In this document: in pieces, positions 13,346 to 28,100 of the stretch
How the letters are laid out: every line of letters starts with the position of its first letter
Position numbering within the stretch: the stretch's first letter is position 1
Assembly (NCBI GenBank): GCA_000231825.2
Contig: JH720344.1
Location: 30,678-94,677, forward strand
DNA: 64,000 nucleotides
From: Tetrahymena elliotti 4EA
Lineage: Eukaryota > Ciliophora > Oligohymenophorea > Hymenostomatida > Tetrahymenidae
Direction: 5' to 3'
Translations under genes and position numbers: made by a program
The notes under the pieces: model-generated
Seen by the model: the letters and a program-made list of their open reading frames with translations, nothing else
What the model was told of the DNA's origin: nothing
Database searches by the model: none

Positions 13346-15892
13346 TCACACTGGCTTTTAATCTTATTATTCAGCTTCTTCATCAAGTATAAGTTTGTCA
13401 CTCTTTTTAATGAATTCAAGGAGAAGAGATTAAAAGTTTTCAGCTGTTATAATCTTTCTCTTATCAACTAAGGCATTTTCATCTTTAGCTATTTGTGATT
13501 ACCTAGATTATATACTAGTTTGGGAACCTATTGATCTCTAAGAGCCTCCTATTTAACTCTTTGATTCAGAAACTTAAGAACCAGCTTAGCTGCTTGCAAC
13601 TTTTGAATTTCCATCAGCCTTCTATTTCTTTTGTCTTTCTTTTCTTTCTTTTTCTTTTTTGAGCTTAGCTTATTTCTCCTCTTTTGTTTCTATTTTGATT
13701 GTATACTTTTGATTGAATCTAAAAGTCTTACTTAACACATCTTAGACTTTAAAGAATTACATATTATCTACTGTTCCGATTTTAATTTTGTATATTTAAG
13801 AGGTATTTTGTCTGAACTTTAAATAGTCCTGCATTTAGTATGTTCTAAATAAACTTGGATGTGCAAGCCAAGCTTAACTCAAAGAACCATAGAGACTCAA
13901 AAGTGTTGTTATGATAACCTATTTAAAAGTTAAAATTAAATTTAATGAATTAAAAAAGTATTAATTTACTCTTAAATTTGCAAAAGAAGTTAAATTTTCA
14001 GTTGTGCTTTTCCTTATATTATAGATTAAAAGTATAGAAATAGTTGGAAGATCTAGATAGACAAGTTTCTAGAATTTAGTCAACAAAATTTAAGGAATCT
14101 TAACATTATTTAAGAAATTAGGAATGAAGAATCCAGACAAAGTAATTGTAGAAGCAGTAGAGAATCTATCCAGAATTGAACTCAAAGAAATAAAATCTAG
14201 TTACTATCCAATTTATGTAAACAGATTAATAAATGCTGTATTGTGGATTGATTTCGTCAAAGATTGCTTTTTTAATCTGTAAATCAATACCATATTAATT
14301 AAAGCAGGAATAACTGTCCATAAAATTGAAACATGCAAGAATGCTAAAGCTACGATACCTATTAGATTGAAAATAATTTTACTCAAACATTCACAAAAAA
14401 ATAAATAATTGCTTTTATTATTAATAATCAACTTCCTAAAAAAGAAATTGTTGGCTTATTTTTAGATTGACTGAAAATGAATTATTTGGCTTATTTATGA
14501 AATGAGTACAAAATAAATGCTTATTTAGTTAGGGTTTAGTATAAAATAATATTATTGGTTGATTCATGTTGAAGATTAAAATAAATGTGAATTTACCTAA
14601 ATCCTCAGCGGTTTTGCAGTAATGTATGTTATGGGAAAAGATCATATTTGAGTAGACACTATAACGGAGCATAAATGAGTTATAAAGTCGCAAAACTACA
14701 TTAATACTTTTTAAATTGAATATTTTTTTGGAAACAATAATATTTTATATGTCATATAGAACTAAGGCTTCTAAGACAACCATCATCGAAGTACCAAATA
14801 AAAATGGTGTGTCATACTAGACTGGATATTTACCACAACTATATTAGGGTGCATGTTCAGGTAAATAATAACGAACTAAATAGAAAGGATAAAGACACAT
14901 AAGTCCAATTACAACTATAAATATGTTGACCCAAAAAATAACATCCACGTATTTCACAATATGTCTCTCTTTCACTCGATTATTTGTTATTTCTTCATAA
15001 ATTTTCTCGAAATTCTTTTTAAGTGGGTTTCTAATGTATTCAGCCAGCAAGCTTCCCTGTCTTCTCATAAAATCCTATTGAAAAAGTAATAAAAAATGTA
15101 AATTAAAATATTAAAATGAATAAATATTTACTGTTGAAGTTTTTTTGTGTTTATTTCTTGATAAGAAAATATCTAATTAAGCCACATCTTCATCAAAATA
15201 AAAATCACCGCTTTCAATATTTTCAGGAACCATTTTATCAAATTCAATAATTTAAAGATTTTAAACCTTTTTGCTCTAATATTTATTGAAATAGATCATA
15301 AGTTTTTTCATTTAATATTAAACCTTGAAGCTAAATAACATAAGTAAATGGAAAATAGTCAAAGGGAATAGAATTATGCAGATTAATAAAATTGTAAACT
15401 TATTCTTCTTCCATGTATCCTTTACTATTAAATTTATTGCATCGAATAAACCCAAGTTCACAACATTTTATACAATCATACGAGCATCAACAACCTAAGA
15501 AAGTCCTCCTCCACACTCTTCAAGAGCTTTGTTGTAAGCCTTCTAAAGACTCCTTAGTCTCTGCACTTTATCTTTAAGAGATTTATCTTTTTCAAGTTTT
15601 TTAACAATCCTCTTGTCCAACGATTATTGATCTTGAATAAATAGGAACTTTAAGTCTTAGCTCTCAAACTCTTTTTAATCATTTTCCTCCTAACCAATTT
15701 CACTTTAATAGTCTAATTATTTCTAATTTTTTAATAAAATTTAATTATTAAATTGATGATCTCGACAAACTTTCTAATTAAATGAATCTTCAAAAAAATT
15801 TAATAACAAATAAATAATAAAAATTAGTTAATTATTTTCAATATTGGCGTTTATTAAATTGAGTTGCTTAACATGTGCTCTATCAAGCTCAT
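13346..15892 (-). CDS. Multi-pass membrane protein of unknown family
   Basis: Not recognised. Minus-strand frames with Gln TAA/TAG give hydrophobic segments near 15400-15330 (FTILLICIILFPLTIFHLL), 14960-14890 (VIFWVNIFIVVIGLMCLYPF), 14800-14760 and 14370-14290 (FNLIGIVALAFLHVSILW). The C-terminus (13346-13720) is charged: a Lys/Glu run, then a Ser/Gln-rich stretch, ending at TGA 13346-13348. Introns are 15075-15131, about 14436-14596 and about 13930-13980. The middle junction is one base out of phase with the downstream exon in my reading, so a splice site there is wrong or a base differs. The start is uncertain: the ATG at 15892 is the best upstream candidate, but an unresolved intron must join it to the clear coding region that begins near 15735. 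A channel or transporter-like membrane role is only a guess. Confidence 0.55.
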
Positions 15893-16144
15893 AAATAAAT
15901 AAATCAATCAATCAATTGAGTTATTATCTCTATACTATTTGTTGATGCAGGGGGTTTTTGAAATTTAACTTTATCAAAGCTAAATAAATCCATAAAATTG
16001 TAATTTTTTTAAATAGAGATGAATTTCTCTGAGTTATTATTTGCAATATTTATTGTATTTGATGATATGCATGGTTTTATCTTTTTTTCATCTTATCAGA
16101 GACTCTCATTAAATTAAATAATAAAAATATGTTTTAAATTAATC

Positions 16145-19100
16145 TCATAAATGATATTTTGTCGATAAATTCATAAAAATGCACTTTAAATTGTTTTTTA
16201 AATAAATCTATTTTATTTGCCTTAAGAAAAAAAAAAAGCAAATTGAAAAAAAAATTGATTGGAAAAACAAATAAAATTTTATTTTTTGAAGGATTTTTAA
16301 ACAAATGAGGAGAATAAATTTTACCAGTTCTTTTTAAACTTCGTCGAGCTCGATCTTATCTTTGCTAGATTTATCTCCTTCTTACTTTTATTCTTCATCT
16401 TCATCAAAGAATTTAGGAATGTTGGGGTCAAACACTTCAAGATTTAACTTCTAAGGATTATGAACATGATTTTCAGCACTATCTAAGTCGTCTAAAGAGG
16501 GTCTTTTATTTAATGGTAAGACCTTATTCTCTGCCAGGGCGTTTAGCTTCTTCTTATTCTTTTTTATGTATTAAGCCATTTGCTTTTTATATTTTTTCAC
16601 TACCCAGACAGCCTCATTCATGATATTTCTTTCTAGTAATTCAACTTGTAGTCTAAGATGATCAGCATCATTACCTGTTGCACTAATGACAATCTTAAAA
16701 CCTTCTGGAATACGATTGACTATACTTGAAAATAAAAACTTTAGACCAAAAGGTGATAAACGACGATTTTGTGAAAGATCTAGCAAGTTAAGATGTGTTA
16801 GTTTACTATCATCACCGAGAATTAAAGAGAATTTTTCTGCAAAATCATCACTGACATTTAATCCCTTTAAGTTGATTTCTCTTAATTATTTAAGACGCTC
16901 CTCTATCAAATAACTTAAATGCTCAAAGAGTTTATCATCTAAAACGTGATCAGGGTTGATTACACCACTAATCATATCATCCTCTTCTTTATCTTAGAAT
17001 AAATTTTTTGCTTTTTAAGATCTGTCTTTACCTTCCTTCAGTTCTAGTATATTTTAATTGAGCTTGATCCAAGGCTAGATGTGTTGTGATATGTAATAAT
17101 TAAGACCAAAAATATTTAAATGATTGTTTTCACCTAAGTTAAGAGCTTCAATAAATGAAAAGAGATTTTCAATTTCATAATTATTATCACGTTTATTTGT
17201 CTCAATCAACTAAATTTCAAATTCCAATAAATCAATTTGATGGTCCAATTCTTTGTATCTCTCAGCAAATTCTAACACTTTTTTATCCTTGTTTTTAAGC
17301 TTTTCACTCATTAAGTGCAACTTAACAAGTTCCTTATGCACTTTTAAAGCTACTGGGTTATTATAAACACGCGAAGCATTAATTTACAGCTTTTATTGAG
17401 ATATTTTTATTTCATCAAAAGAATGCTTAATCAATTTAGCTGTTTTTTCTTTTTTATTTTTTAATTTCTTAGCAAATTTAGAAGTGTTAGCTGCAAAACT
17501 CATTCTGTGTTCCAAATTTTTTCTGCTTTTGGCTGAAAAAGGTGTCAGTACTTGATTAGCTTCCTTTGAATTCTCTTAATCAGTTTCTTCATTTTATTAA
17601 ATTGGTAATGCAGAAATTTGCTTTTTTAGATCTTCTACATTTGTATCAACTAGCTTTTAGTTTTCAGAGTCATTTCTGCTATCTTATTAGGGTTAGAGTT
17701 ATTGAATAGTTTGATAAGTTAGCATTTTGCTTATTGGTGTTTCTTAGTTTAATAACTACTCATCAACTTTTTCATTTTCTTCATTTAAAAAGTTTTAGTT
17801 GGGACTACCTTCATCAATTTTGTCTTCTTCATTTTTTTAATCTTCATTATCTATTAAATTAAATACAATTCAATAAATCATCAATTAAAAAAAAATGTTT
17901 ACTTTGATCACTAAATGCTTAATTTTAATCTGATGATTATTTATTGCTATCACCTTCTTCATTTTATTAATCATTATTAAAGAAGTCTTCAACATCTTTT
18001 TCATCTTCATCTTCTTTTTAATTAAGACGCGATTCTTCATCATCTTATTCAAGTTTATTTTCTTCTTCGTCATTTTAATTTAAGTTTTCGCCACTTTAAT
18101 GCTCATTTTCCTCTCCATCTTATTGATCTTCATTATCCTCTTCTAAATTTTCTTCTTCATCTAGCTCTTTTTCAATTTAATCTAAGTATTCTTAATCTTG
18201 TTATTCTTCTTTTTCATGAGAATCGCTATGCTCTAACAGCTCTAAATTCTATTTCTTTTAGTCTTGGTGAAATAAATCTCTTTCATTTAACATGAAATCA
18301 TGATCATCAGGCAATTTCTTTTCTACTTCACCATCATCAAAAGGATCATTTTAAGGTAAAAATTCTTCCTAATTTTTATTGATTAGAGGAGAATCCATTT
18401 ATGTTTTTTCATTTTTATATTTTGATTCCTTTGATTAGTTTTGTTTTGATAATGTGAGTTGTTGTTCTTTTTTCTTCATTTTATCTACTTGACTTTAAGG
18501 AATTCTTTTACCAACTGCATTTAAAATTCTTGTGTATTTGCTATCTTTTATTCTTTGTAATTTTTTCTCCATCTTTTCTTTTCTTCTATGTACTTATAAT
18601 TATTTCTTTTAAGCTTTCTTTTTCATAATCAAGAGCAAAGCTTTCAATTGATCATCATTTTCTTTCAAAATATTTTTTAACTTTAATTTATCACTCTCCA
18701 AGGCTAATTAATAGATCAAAGAAAGAGAAGAAGCACTTATTCTCTTCTAAAACGTTTCATTTAGAAGATACATAAGTCTGATAGAAGTAGGAATATTCTT
18801 TTATTAAAGAATATGATTAAATCCATACTAAACTAATGGGAATTTTTCAGGTTAAAGATAATGAACACTTCCATATTCTTTACAAATCTTTTCTATATGA
18901 TTATCATTAACTGCCAACTTCATGTAATTCGGTAAATTCTGCATCATGGCAGTAATCTCTAAATTAAAAATAGTCTTCTTAATTATAAATTCAAACATTT
19001 ACAGTAACTGCTGATTGTTTTATTGATTTATCTTTAAAATAAAATCAAAATTTAAGTATTTAAAGTTATGCTTAAAGAAATCGCATTCAAATAAATTCTT

Positions 19101-22100
19101 CAAAAACTATTTTTATTGCTTTGCTTTACTCAAAGGGAGGTTATCCAAATACTTGTTTAGTTAGAACCTTTATTTTAAAAAATAATATTAAAATTTTTTG
19201 TTATTGTGAAGAAAAAAAAAAAAACATTTTTTTTCTTTTAATTAAAATTCAGTTAAAAAATCTATGTCAAACGTTTCAATAATTACCATGGCTTTAACTC
19301 GTTTGTCAGAAGGATGTTGAAAGAAACAGAGTTTTTGATTTCAATGCAGTCTTCAAAATTAATAAAATGCAGTAAATTTGCTTGTTTTAATTTTTTTAAC
19401 TAAACGAGATGGTAACTATCTGCTGGTGTTTTCCTAAAGCTAATTTCTCTTAATCCTTTAAATATACTGAGAAAGTCAAAAAGATTAGTTTCGTTAATTG
19501 AATTCTTTTGCAAGTCTTAAATTTAGTAAATCAATTATTTCTTATCAACATCTTTCTTGTCATTTTCTTCATTATTTTTTTCTCCTTTGTCATCGTCATT
19601 TGCTTGTTCATCCTCATTTTAGCCTTAGTGTTCTTCTTCTCCTCCTCCACCTCCGGCTATAGCTCCTCCTTCTTCTACTTTATCTTGATCATTTTTCTCT
19701 TTTTCTTTTTCTTCATCTTCACCTCCTTCTTTGTTATTTTCTTCTTAGTTCTCTTCTTAATTTTCAAAATCATCTTCTTTAGTCTTCTTTTTATTTGTTT
19801 TTAGGTCTACTATTCTTTTAGCAACTCCGTCTTTGCTGATAAGATATTTATTTCCTGAGAAATCAAGATAGCTAACATTTTCTGGAATTTCTTTATCAAC
19901 TTTAATAACTTCAGCCAGATCTTATATTTCCAATAAATTCAGATTTGGCAATATCCAGTTGATAACAGTTTCAGCCAAATTAGTATTTTTCGAGTGAGAC
20001 AGTAATGTTTTTGCTTCTTCTAATCCAAATTTAATATCTTCTTTGAATGAAATTTCTTTTAAATTCGAAATAAATAAGAAGAACTCTCTAATTTTAGTTG
20101 AATTTTCAGGGAATGACCTTATTATGAGTTTTTACAATTAAAGCAGAGGCATAAAATCTTTTATTTTGTCCATTGTTTTTGTAATTTATTCTATGATTTC
20201 TCCAGCTATATCTTTGCTTACAGAATCTGGAATTTCTAGTTTATTTAAGAAAAAGCAAGCACTCTAATTCAAAAGCATAGCCTCATAAACAGACCCATCC
20301 AGACTAGCAAGATTTTTCTGCATGAGATTAATAACCTAAGTCCAATCAAATCCATAAAAAGGCTATGAGAAGAGCTTTTAGAAGTGAACTGATTCAAGTT
20401 TCTTAAAATCAATTCTATCATTTAAAGCTAGATTTGAATTAAATCTAACATTGTCTTGCTTAAACAAATTCAAAAGGAAATCATGATCTTCAACATGTTC
20501 TATTACTTTAATACTCGTAAGTCTTTAAATTCTATTAATGTTAAACTTAGAAAAATCCAATTTGAATTTTTTGCCTTTCTTAACTGTTTCAACTACTTAT
20601 TATTGTTATTGATTGTTTCCTTGTTTAGATTGTTGCTGGTTTGCATTCTAAGTATGAACTTCTTAAGCTTCAGCAAATTTCGGGATTAATAACTAAGTTA
20701 AATATTAGAAATAGCAAGAATTTTACAGAATATCAAAATATTCTTAATCGACTTCAGTCTATGCAACAAGACTTTAAATATCAAAACTACGAGAGAATAT
20801 ATCTGATTTTATTAGTAACTTAGCACATTTCAAAGAAATAGGTATCACCGTCGCAAGCTACTTGATTCCAGAAAAGCACTTGCTTTCAGCTAATTTAGTC
20901 AAGAATAACTCCTACTTCTCTACATTAGCATTTCTATCAGCTGGATTTTTATCATCAGATTAAGTTTCTCTGATATCAATTTTATATGCTGAGAATTATA
21001 TTTTCTTAGCAAAAATTTTTTCAATTTATTCCTTATCGATGTGCTGTAAGTAGATGATGAAATGTTCTTAAATTTCCATATACTTACTATTCAAGAAGAA
21101 ATTTTATATTTTTGGATTAATAGCATAATTTTCAATAAACAAATTGATATTGAAATAATAAGGCTTTATGTATTATTAATTAATTACTCTTGATAATTAA
21201 TTACCATTTTTGTCAACCAGATGATTCTTTTCATTGAACAAATCAAGAATTTTTACAGTCTTTAAGTTCAAAAATCTCATGTCTTTTTATGAAAAAACAC
21301 TATCGAATCCAAAATTATAAAATTTCATGTGTTAAATGCAACTCAAATCTTGAATTTATCTAAAAACATTCTAGAAATTTTCAAATCTGATTAAAAACTG
21401 ATAGTAAGTTAAATCTAAATTTGTATGACGCTTGTTATACCATTCTCTCGTTTTAAGGAAATATTTTTCAAACAGAGAGTTGAGTTGAGGAATATACTCT
21501 TCCCAGATATAATAAGTTAATTCTTATTTATTTTTGAATTGATCTTTATTAGAATTATCTTATAGCTGCTTTAGAATTTCTATTTACTCTTCATCTAGAT
21601 CTTCTACATCATCTTCCTCATCTTCTTCATCATCCTTAACCTACTAAGCATACTCTATTAAAAACGGTTTTACCTATTCAATCAATTGAACAAAGATATC
21701 CTCAAAATTAAACCTAACGCTGACATGACGTTTCTTAACAGCTTACAAAATATATTCAATCTCACTAATATGCAACCCTTTATTATTGTTCATAATAATC
21801 TTATCTAAATTAAAGAAATTATTGTTCTAAAACAGACTTTAGCATTTAGTCTTCTCATGCATATCATTTGGTTGCTTAAAATATTACAGTACTTCTAAAT
21901 CACTATCAGTCTTATTATTCATCAAAGTAGAAAAAGAAAAATTTATTGTTTTCAAGTTACCAACATACTTGCTATTAGCAAACGCTTCCCATGCTCTTGG
22001 CTTTATTCTATCTATTATTTTCAAAAATATTAAATTAATTTTGTTTTTTTTTTTCAATTAAAAAAGAAAGAAATATTTTTTAAAAGTTGAAATTTTGATT

Positions 22101-25100
22101 ACATAAATCACTAAGATCAATTTCTTTTGAATTCAAAAGATGAGGCAGTTAAGAGATTTCAACAATAATTTAATCATCTATGAGTTTTTTGTTGTCTTTT
22201 AAGAGTGATTCAATATCAAATTTAGGCTTAAACTTTTACTTGAGCAGAATGATTAAATGCTGATTTAAAAAAAAATTAATTAAGTTTTATTAAAAAATGA
22301 ATTATTTATTTAATTTACTTCTCTGATTTCTAAAGATTTTATTTAGAGTTGTTAGAGTCTAGGGAAACTTTTAGATTAGGCGATAGTGATCCATACATCT
22401 TTGTATTCTTCTAAATCTTTAACATCATTGAGAGTGACTCTATCAATGAATCCAGTAAAACGGGATAGCTTGAAAAGTGATTTGATTTAATTCATAAACT
22501 AACTGCAATTATTAATTTCAATAGATTTAATATTATTCATGTAGAAAGAATTAATCATAGCTTGAATAAATTGAGAAGTATCTACAACTTCTGGTTTTTT
22601 CATGAGATTTTCAATCCTTAAGTTCATACCCAAGTATTGAGCTCTCAAGAAATAGTGATAAGACTTTACTAATGTCTTGTCATCTTCTTTAATGTAAATT
22701 TTATAGAGCTTAGGAAGATTTTTGGAGTTTGCCAGAGATATAAAAGCATCTTCACTGATATTTGTTGTGTTGAGAGAGATTTCTCTAATATTGATTGCTC
22801 TTGGTGATTTAAATATTTTGATCAACTGATTTTTAAAAATTTATTTTATTTTTTTCATTAATTTAAAAAAGAAATATTACAGAGGCTGAAGTGCATTCTA
22901 TTCTAGAAATATCTAAAGAATTGAAATTCTAAAGATAGGGGGATTGGCTCAACTCGGATATTACATGGTCATCTAATTTGCAATAGGAGGATTCACTGTA
23001 TTGCTTAAATAGATTTTAAATTCTAAAGCTCATGTTAAATGGAATGGTAGAGAGAATCTGACATAAACTATTTTGAGTTACTTTTGTTCCTTCTATATTC
23101 AAGTCTACTAAATAAGGGAATTTTTTTATTTCAGCAAATTCTTTTAATTTAACTTCTGTTTATTTCTTTTTGAGCTCTTTATTTTATTAAATTTCAGACA
23201 ATTTTGTAGTTAAATTCTACAATTTAATTTGCTAAAAGCTTGAAATTATTTCATCAGTTGACACATCAAAAAGCATATTCTAGTTAAAAAATATTTTTAG
23301 ATATTAAATTAAAAATAACAGTAAAAAACTAAAATTTACAATGATATGCTCATCTCTGATAGACGAAATATTCCTAACTGACACATAGGTAATGTAATTG
23401 TATTTACCAACTATTGAATCACATAATTTAGAAAAGAGATTTCCTGAGATATCTGTGTTATCAAGCTATAACTTTAACAGTGTTTAATTATTAATAAGTT
23501 TGTTCAATTGTAAAATATATTTGTAATCTAAAGCAGTGAGATATTCATATGTTTCAAATTAAATGGAATCTTTCACTTGCTGTTATTTAGATTCTAAATT
23601 AGTAGTCAACTATTTAATAGCTGGAACACCTTAATACTCGGTTGGAATAGAACTTATCTTAAAACTAAATTTTTCACAAACTTTTTAGATATTTACTTGT
23701 TTGGGGTCCCAATTAAAACAGTTTTTAAGTGCTTGATAATTCTATTTTCTAAACCTTAGATAAATATATTACAGTTCTTTAAAAGTGTCACTCTCTTATG
23801 CAAAGCATTCATTTATCAGCTAAATGAGAGTTTCTGATTAAATTTATGTAAATATATCTAGTTAGATATAAGACTTTTTAAATATATAGTCTCTGATTTC
23901 TTTGTTGACTAAATGCTTAAGAGTGGTTGAAAGTCTTCTTTATTTGCTTTAAAGCATTTCCATCAAATCAAATGTATCTGAACAAAAAGTTTTCCAAAAT
24001 CTTAATTCACTGAATTTCTAGTCAGTCAGATTATAGGTGTTCTCTATCCACATGTATTTAAGCTACTTCGGGAATGGAGTTTTATCAGAAGACATAAAAT
24101 TATCAAATTCTTCAGCATCTATTCCTGTATTAGCTAAATCTAGTTACACAATTAAGTCTTATCTTGAACTATTCTCCAAGAGACGGAGTCCTTTAGAAGT
24201 TATCTTAGAATACTAGAAATTTAGGTATTTCAACTATATTTATTCAATTATTTATTACAAAATTAAAACAAGAAAAATGAGTATATTTAAAAATTAATTT
24301 TTTAATTCATTAAGTGTCCTATTTTCAAATTAGTTTTTGATAAATAAATGAACTTAAACATTTTATGGCTTATTTAAAAATATTTCTTGTACTAAATAAA
24401 ATATGGGAATAAAATGATTTAATAATGAAATATTTATGTAGGATATTTTAACCAATACCCAATATAAGATGGGTTGGTTATTTTATTATTTTGAAAATGA
24501 AGATAAAAATAATTGATTTACTTCATCATCAGTGAATTTGTAAAGAATAAGAGCAATAATCTCATCATCTACTTCATAGTAATATTGTGATAGCAAACTT
24601 TAGTACTTAAAAGAATAGAAATCAGTTAACAAAATGTATTCAAGGCATTTTTTAATTTTTAGATTAGGACATTTTTCAAAGAAAATTATTTAAAGATTTT
24701 CCCTTAGATATACTGATGCACAAATTGCAAGAACAACTTTTTCAGTGAGAAGGGTATAAGAAATATCTATTTCTTTTAAGTTTTTGATGATTTAAGTACT
24801 TAAAAAGAATCTACACATCGAATCATCATTCAGTATCTTGTTATGAGCAAGATATAAGTATTCAAAGATATCTTTGAAATTAGGGAATTCCTATCCACTC
24901 GATTGCTCTTCTTAATTCTCTTCTTATTTTAATCCTTTATTTAAATTTTTCATTAAGCTGTCCTTTTAATTTGAAGCTTTCTTTTCATTTCTTCCATCAA
25001 CTTCTTCCTAGAGAGACCACTTTTAGTCACACAAACTCAAAGAATCAAAAAATTTATTATCTAAATTCAATGCAAATCTCTTAATAAAGTAATCATATCT

Positions 25101-28100
25101 AAATTTTTTCAAACTATTTGCACTCAAAAATAAATCTTAAGCAAAACTGCTTGAAAAGATTTCATTTAATTTAGTGGGCTTACTAGAAGTTAGAATCTTA
25201 TGCTAAAATTCACTTATTAATTCACTGCACTCTTTAGCAAACACTTCTACTGTCATTTACATTGCAGATGCATACAATATTTTATCCATATATTTTTAAG
25301 GTTTCTCAGCAGGTAGCTAATATTCTTCTACTTTCTTCTCTTCAAATTATATTGCTTCTTTTTGATCTTCTACAAAGTTTTTATAAAATAAGCATTGATT
25401 TTTATTTTTAAGATTGTTTTTATATTTATTAAATCATTTTAAATCACAAATGTATTTCAAGAATACAATTAAATTCATTTGATGCTTTAAAACAAATAAA
25501 TTATTTATTTATTTAAAAGAATTTTTGGATTAATTAATTAAGATGGTAATTAAAATTTCAAAAGAAGAATTAATTTAATTTTAAAAATCTAAAATACTTG
25601 TTAGTTGATTCATGATGTCTTTGTATGATTATCTAACTGTGAACTCTTAGTAACGCTAATTTTTACAAAATATAATAATCAAAGAGTAAATTTGTACTTA
25701 TACTTACATTATTATCAATAATGAGGACTTCTAAGTGACAATCATAAGTTAAATTTTTAACTATATTCCATTACATCATACTGTAGATATATGAAAGACC
25801 TGAGATACTGATGTAAGAAGTTTTTCTTAAATCAATTGTTTTAATAAGTAAACTCTTTGAAACAATTTCTTGCATGATGTTATTTACTTCTTTGTCCTGT
25901 GATAAAGATCCTTACAAGCTGATTTCCTAAAAATAAAAAAAGATTTTAAAAAAGTTGACTTTAATTAAGACAGAAATTAGAAATAAATAAAATTAATCAA
26001 TTTAATTCTTAATTTTGCTTTTTAAATGAAAAAAATTTTAATAAATTGTTATTACTTTAATAGTTTTTTTTCTATCTGAGTACTTCAAAGTGTCTATGAC
26101 TCTACCGCTAACTAATGATGGATTTGTGTTGAATAAGTAGAATAAATCAAGATTATAAAGCATTCTAGAGTCTACCAAGTAAGAAAGACCTCTTTCAGTT
26201 ATCTTTTTACAGTTAGTAAGAATGATTCTTTCTAAATTACAGAAGTTTTCTGTTACAGCCAAACTCTAAAGCGCTTTATCTGAAATCCATGTGGATGAAA
26301 CATTAATTGTTCTTAATTTGAGTCTTTTTTCGCGACCTTTAAAACAAAGATACTTGAATCCTATGTCGATGTTTTTGAATCCATTTTCAGATAAATCAAG
26401 GTAGTCCGCATTGCACATGTAAACAGATTAAGCCATACTTTTCATTAATTCTTCATCTATAAGCATTTTTAACTCACAAATACAACCCAAGTCAAAATTT
26501 TCATTAAGATTTTCCATCTTACATAATAAATGAAGTCCTTGCTTACTTATATACAAGCACCCTTTCATACCAATATATTGAAGCTTAGAAAATAAAGAGT
26601 GGCGGCCACTTTTGAGTTAGCTGTTGTAAATATATTCGAGTTGAGCATCACCGAATTATGTATTTCTCACATTCAATCTCATAATAAATTTCATCCAATT
26701 CGAAGAGAGCAAAGTTTGGAAACCAGTTTATGAAAGGAATTAGTTATTTTCTAAGTTCAATTCTCTTATATTAGAAGACACATTTTTAGATTCCAAATTC
26801 TTTCTTAAATCCTTCATAAATAGAAGGCTTTCATCTGAAATCTTTTGCCCTACTTCGTTAAGCAGTAATTCTATTTTGAATTTTGTTTTGTTTAAGATAT
26901 GTCTTAAGTCTGAGTTCTTCCTCTATTATTTTCAGATCAATAAAAATTAATTTCTTGTAAAGGTATAAAAAATTATTCAAATATATTTTTTTAAAAAAAG
27001 ATAAATTTTAAACTTGAATCATTATGAAAAGAAATCTTATTTCTCATATTAACAACTAAAATTTCTACTTTCTTTGGATTTTCAGTTTTTTGTTTCAAAA
27101 AATTCTAAAAACTAGCAATTCTGCTTTTTTCTGCTTTTTATAAATATTCTGCTTTTTTCTGTTTTGCTGCTATTTTTTAATTCTCAGAAATTTTAGATCC
27201 TAGCTCAGAAGGAAATTAAAAATTAAAAACAAAAATGATCAAGTAAAAATGGGGGTGGGGGAATGACATATTTATTCCCTACAGAACAAAAATAGATTAT
27301 CGAAGAATGAATAAGGAAGATACATTCATTAAAAAAAAAAGATAAATAGTTAAGAAAAATAACAAAATTAATTGAAATAAAGGCAAGTAAATATTTACAA
27401 GAACGTCAAGTATTGAGGAGTCAACAAAATGAGCCTTTGAACATTTGACGAAAATGAAGTTTTTCATTTTAAAGTCATCAGATTTTTTTTCAGAGTTAAC
27501 AGAGATCCAGAATTTGAGCAAATTCTATACAAAGACATGAGTGATTCTTGTGTCATTAATGTTAATAATTTCAAGATTTTTGAAAATATCTCTTTAGATT
27601 TAAGGATTTTCAAAGCTGAACTCGTTTAAGACTATTCTACCCATGCTGTTTAGATTCATTTCGAATATATTCTATACCATATGCTAAAGGTTTACTATAA
27701 ATTAGTTAAAGACATCATCTGTAACTAGATGGGCACAGTCTTAGAGAATTTAAAAAACATCAAAATTTTCACAAACTTTTCTTAGTTTATTTTAATCAGA
27801 CTTAAATATATCAAGGATACCTCCAAAATTAAAACCAAACTTTGACTTAGATGCTCCTCCTTCTTTGATTGCTTTTTTTGATTTTTTCATCATCTCTTTT
27901 TCTTTTCTTTTGATTTCTTCCTTTTTCTTTTTTTACAGATCTAATTCTTCTTTGATACGCTTTTTCTCTTTTTCTAACATTTCATGTTTTTATTCCTCAC
28001 TTACTTGGAATCTCTTAGCAAATATTGATACATAAGATTCATTAGCTAGACCATCAATCATGGATTCAATACCTCTAGTTGTGAGTTAGCTACATTCTTT

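Noticed and set aside
17885..18073. Minus-strand Lys/Met-rich open frame
   Set aside because: It is an out-of-phase reading of the acidic tract of the giant LRR gene.
19508..19804. Plus-strand open frame rich in Phe, Ile and Ser
   Set aside because: It is the antisense of the acidic Glu/Asp tract of the giant LRR gene.
20456..20823. Two plus-strand open frames
   Set aside because: The minus strand carries an uninterrupted LRR coding frame here; these are antisense by-products.
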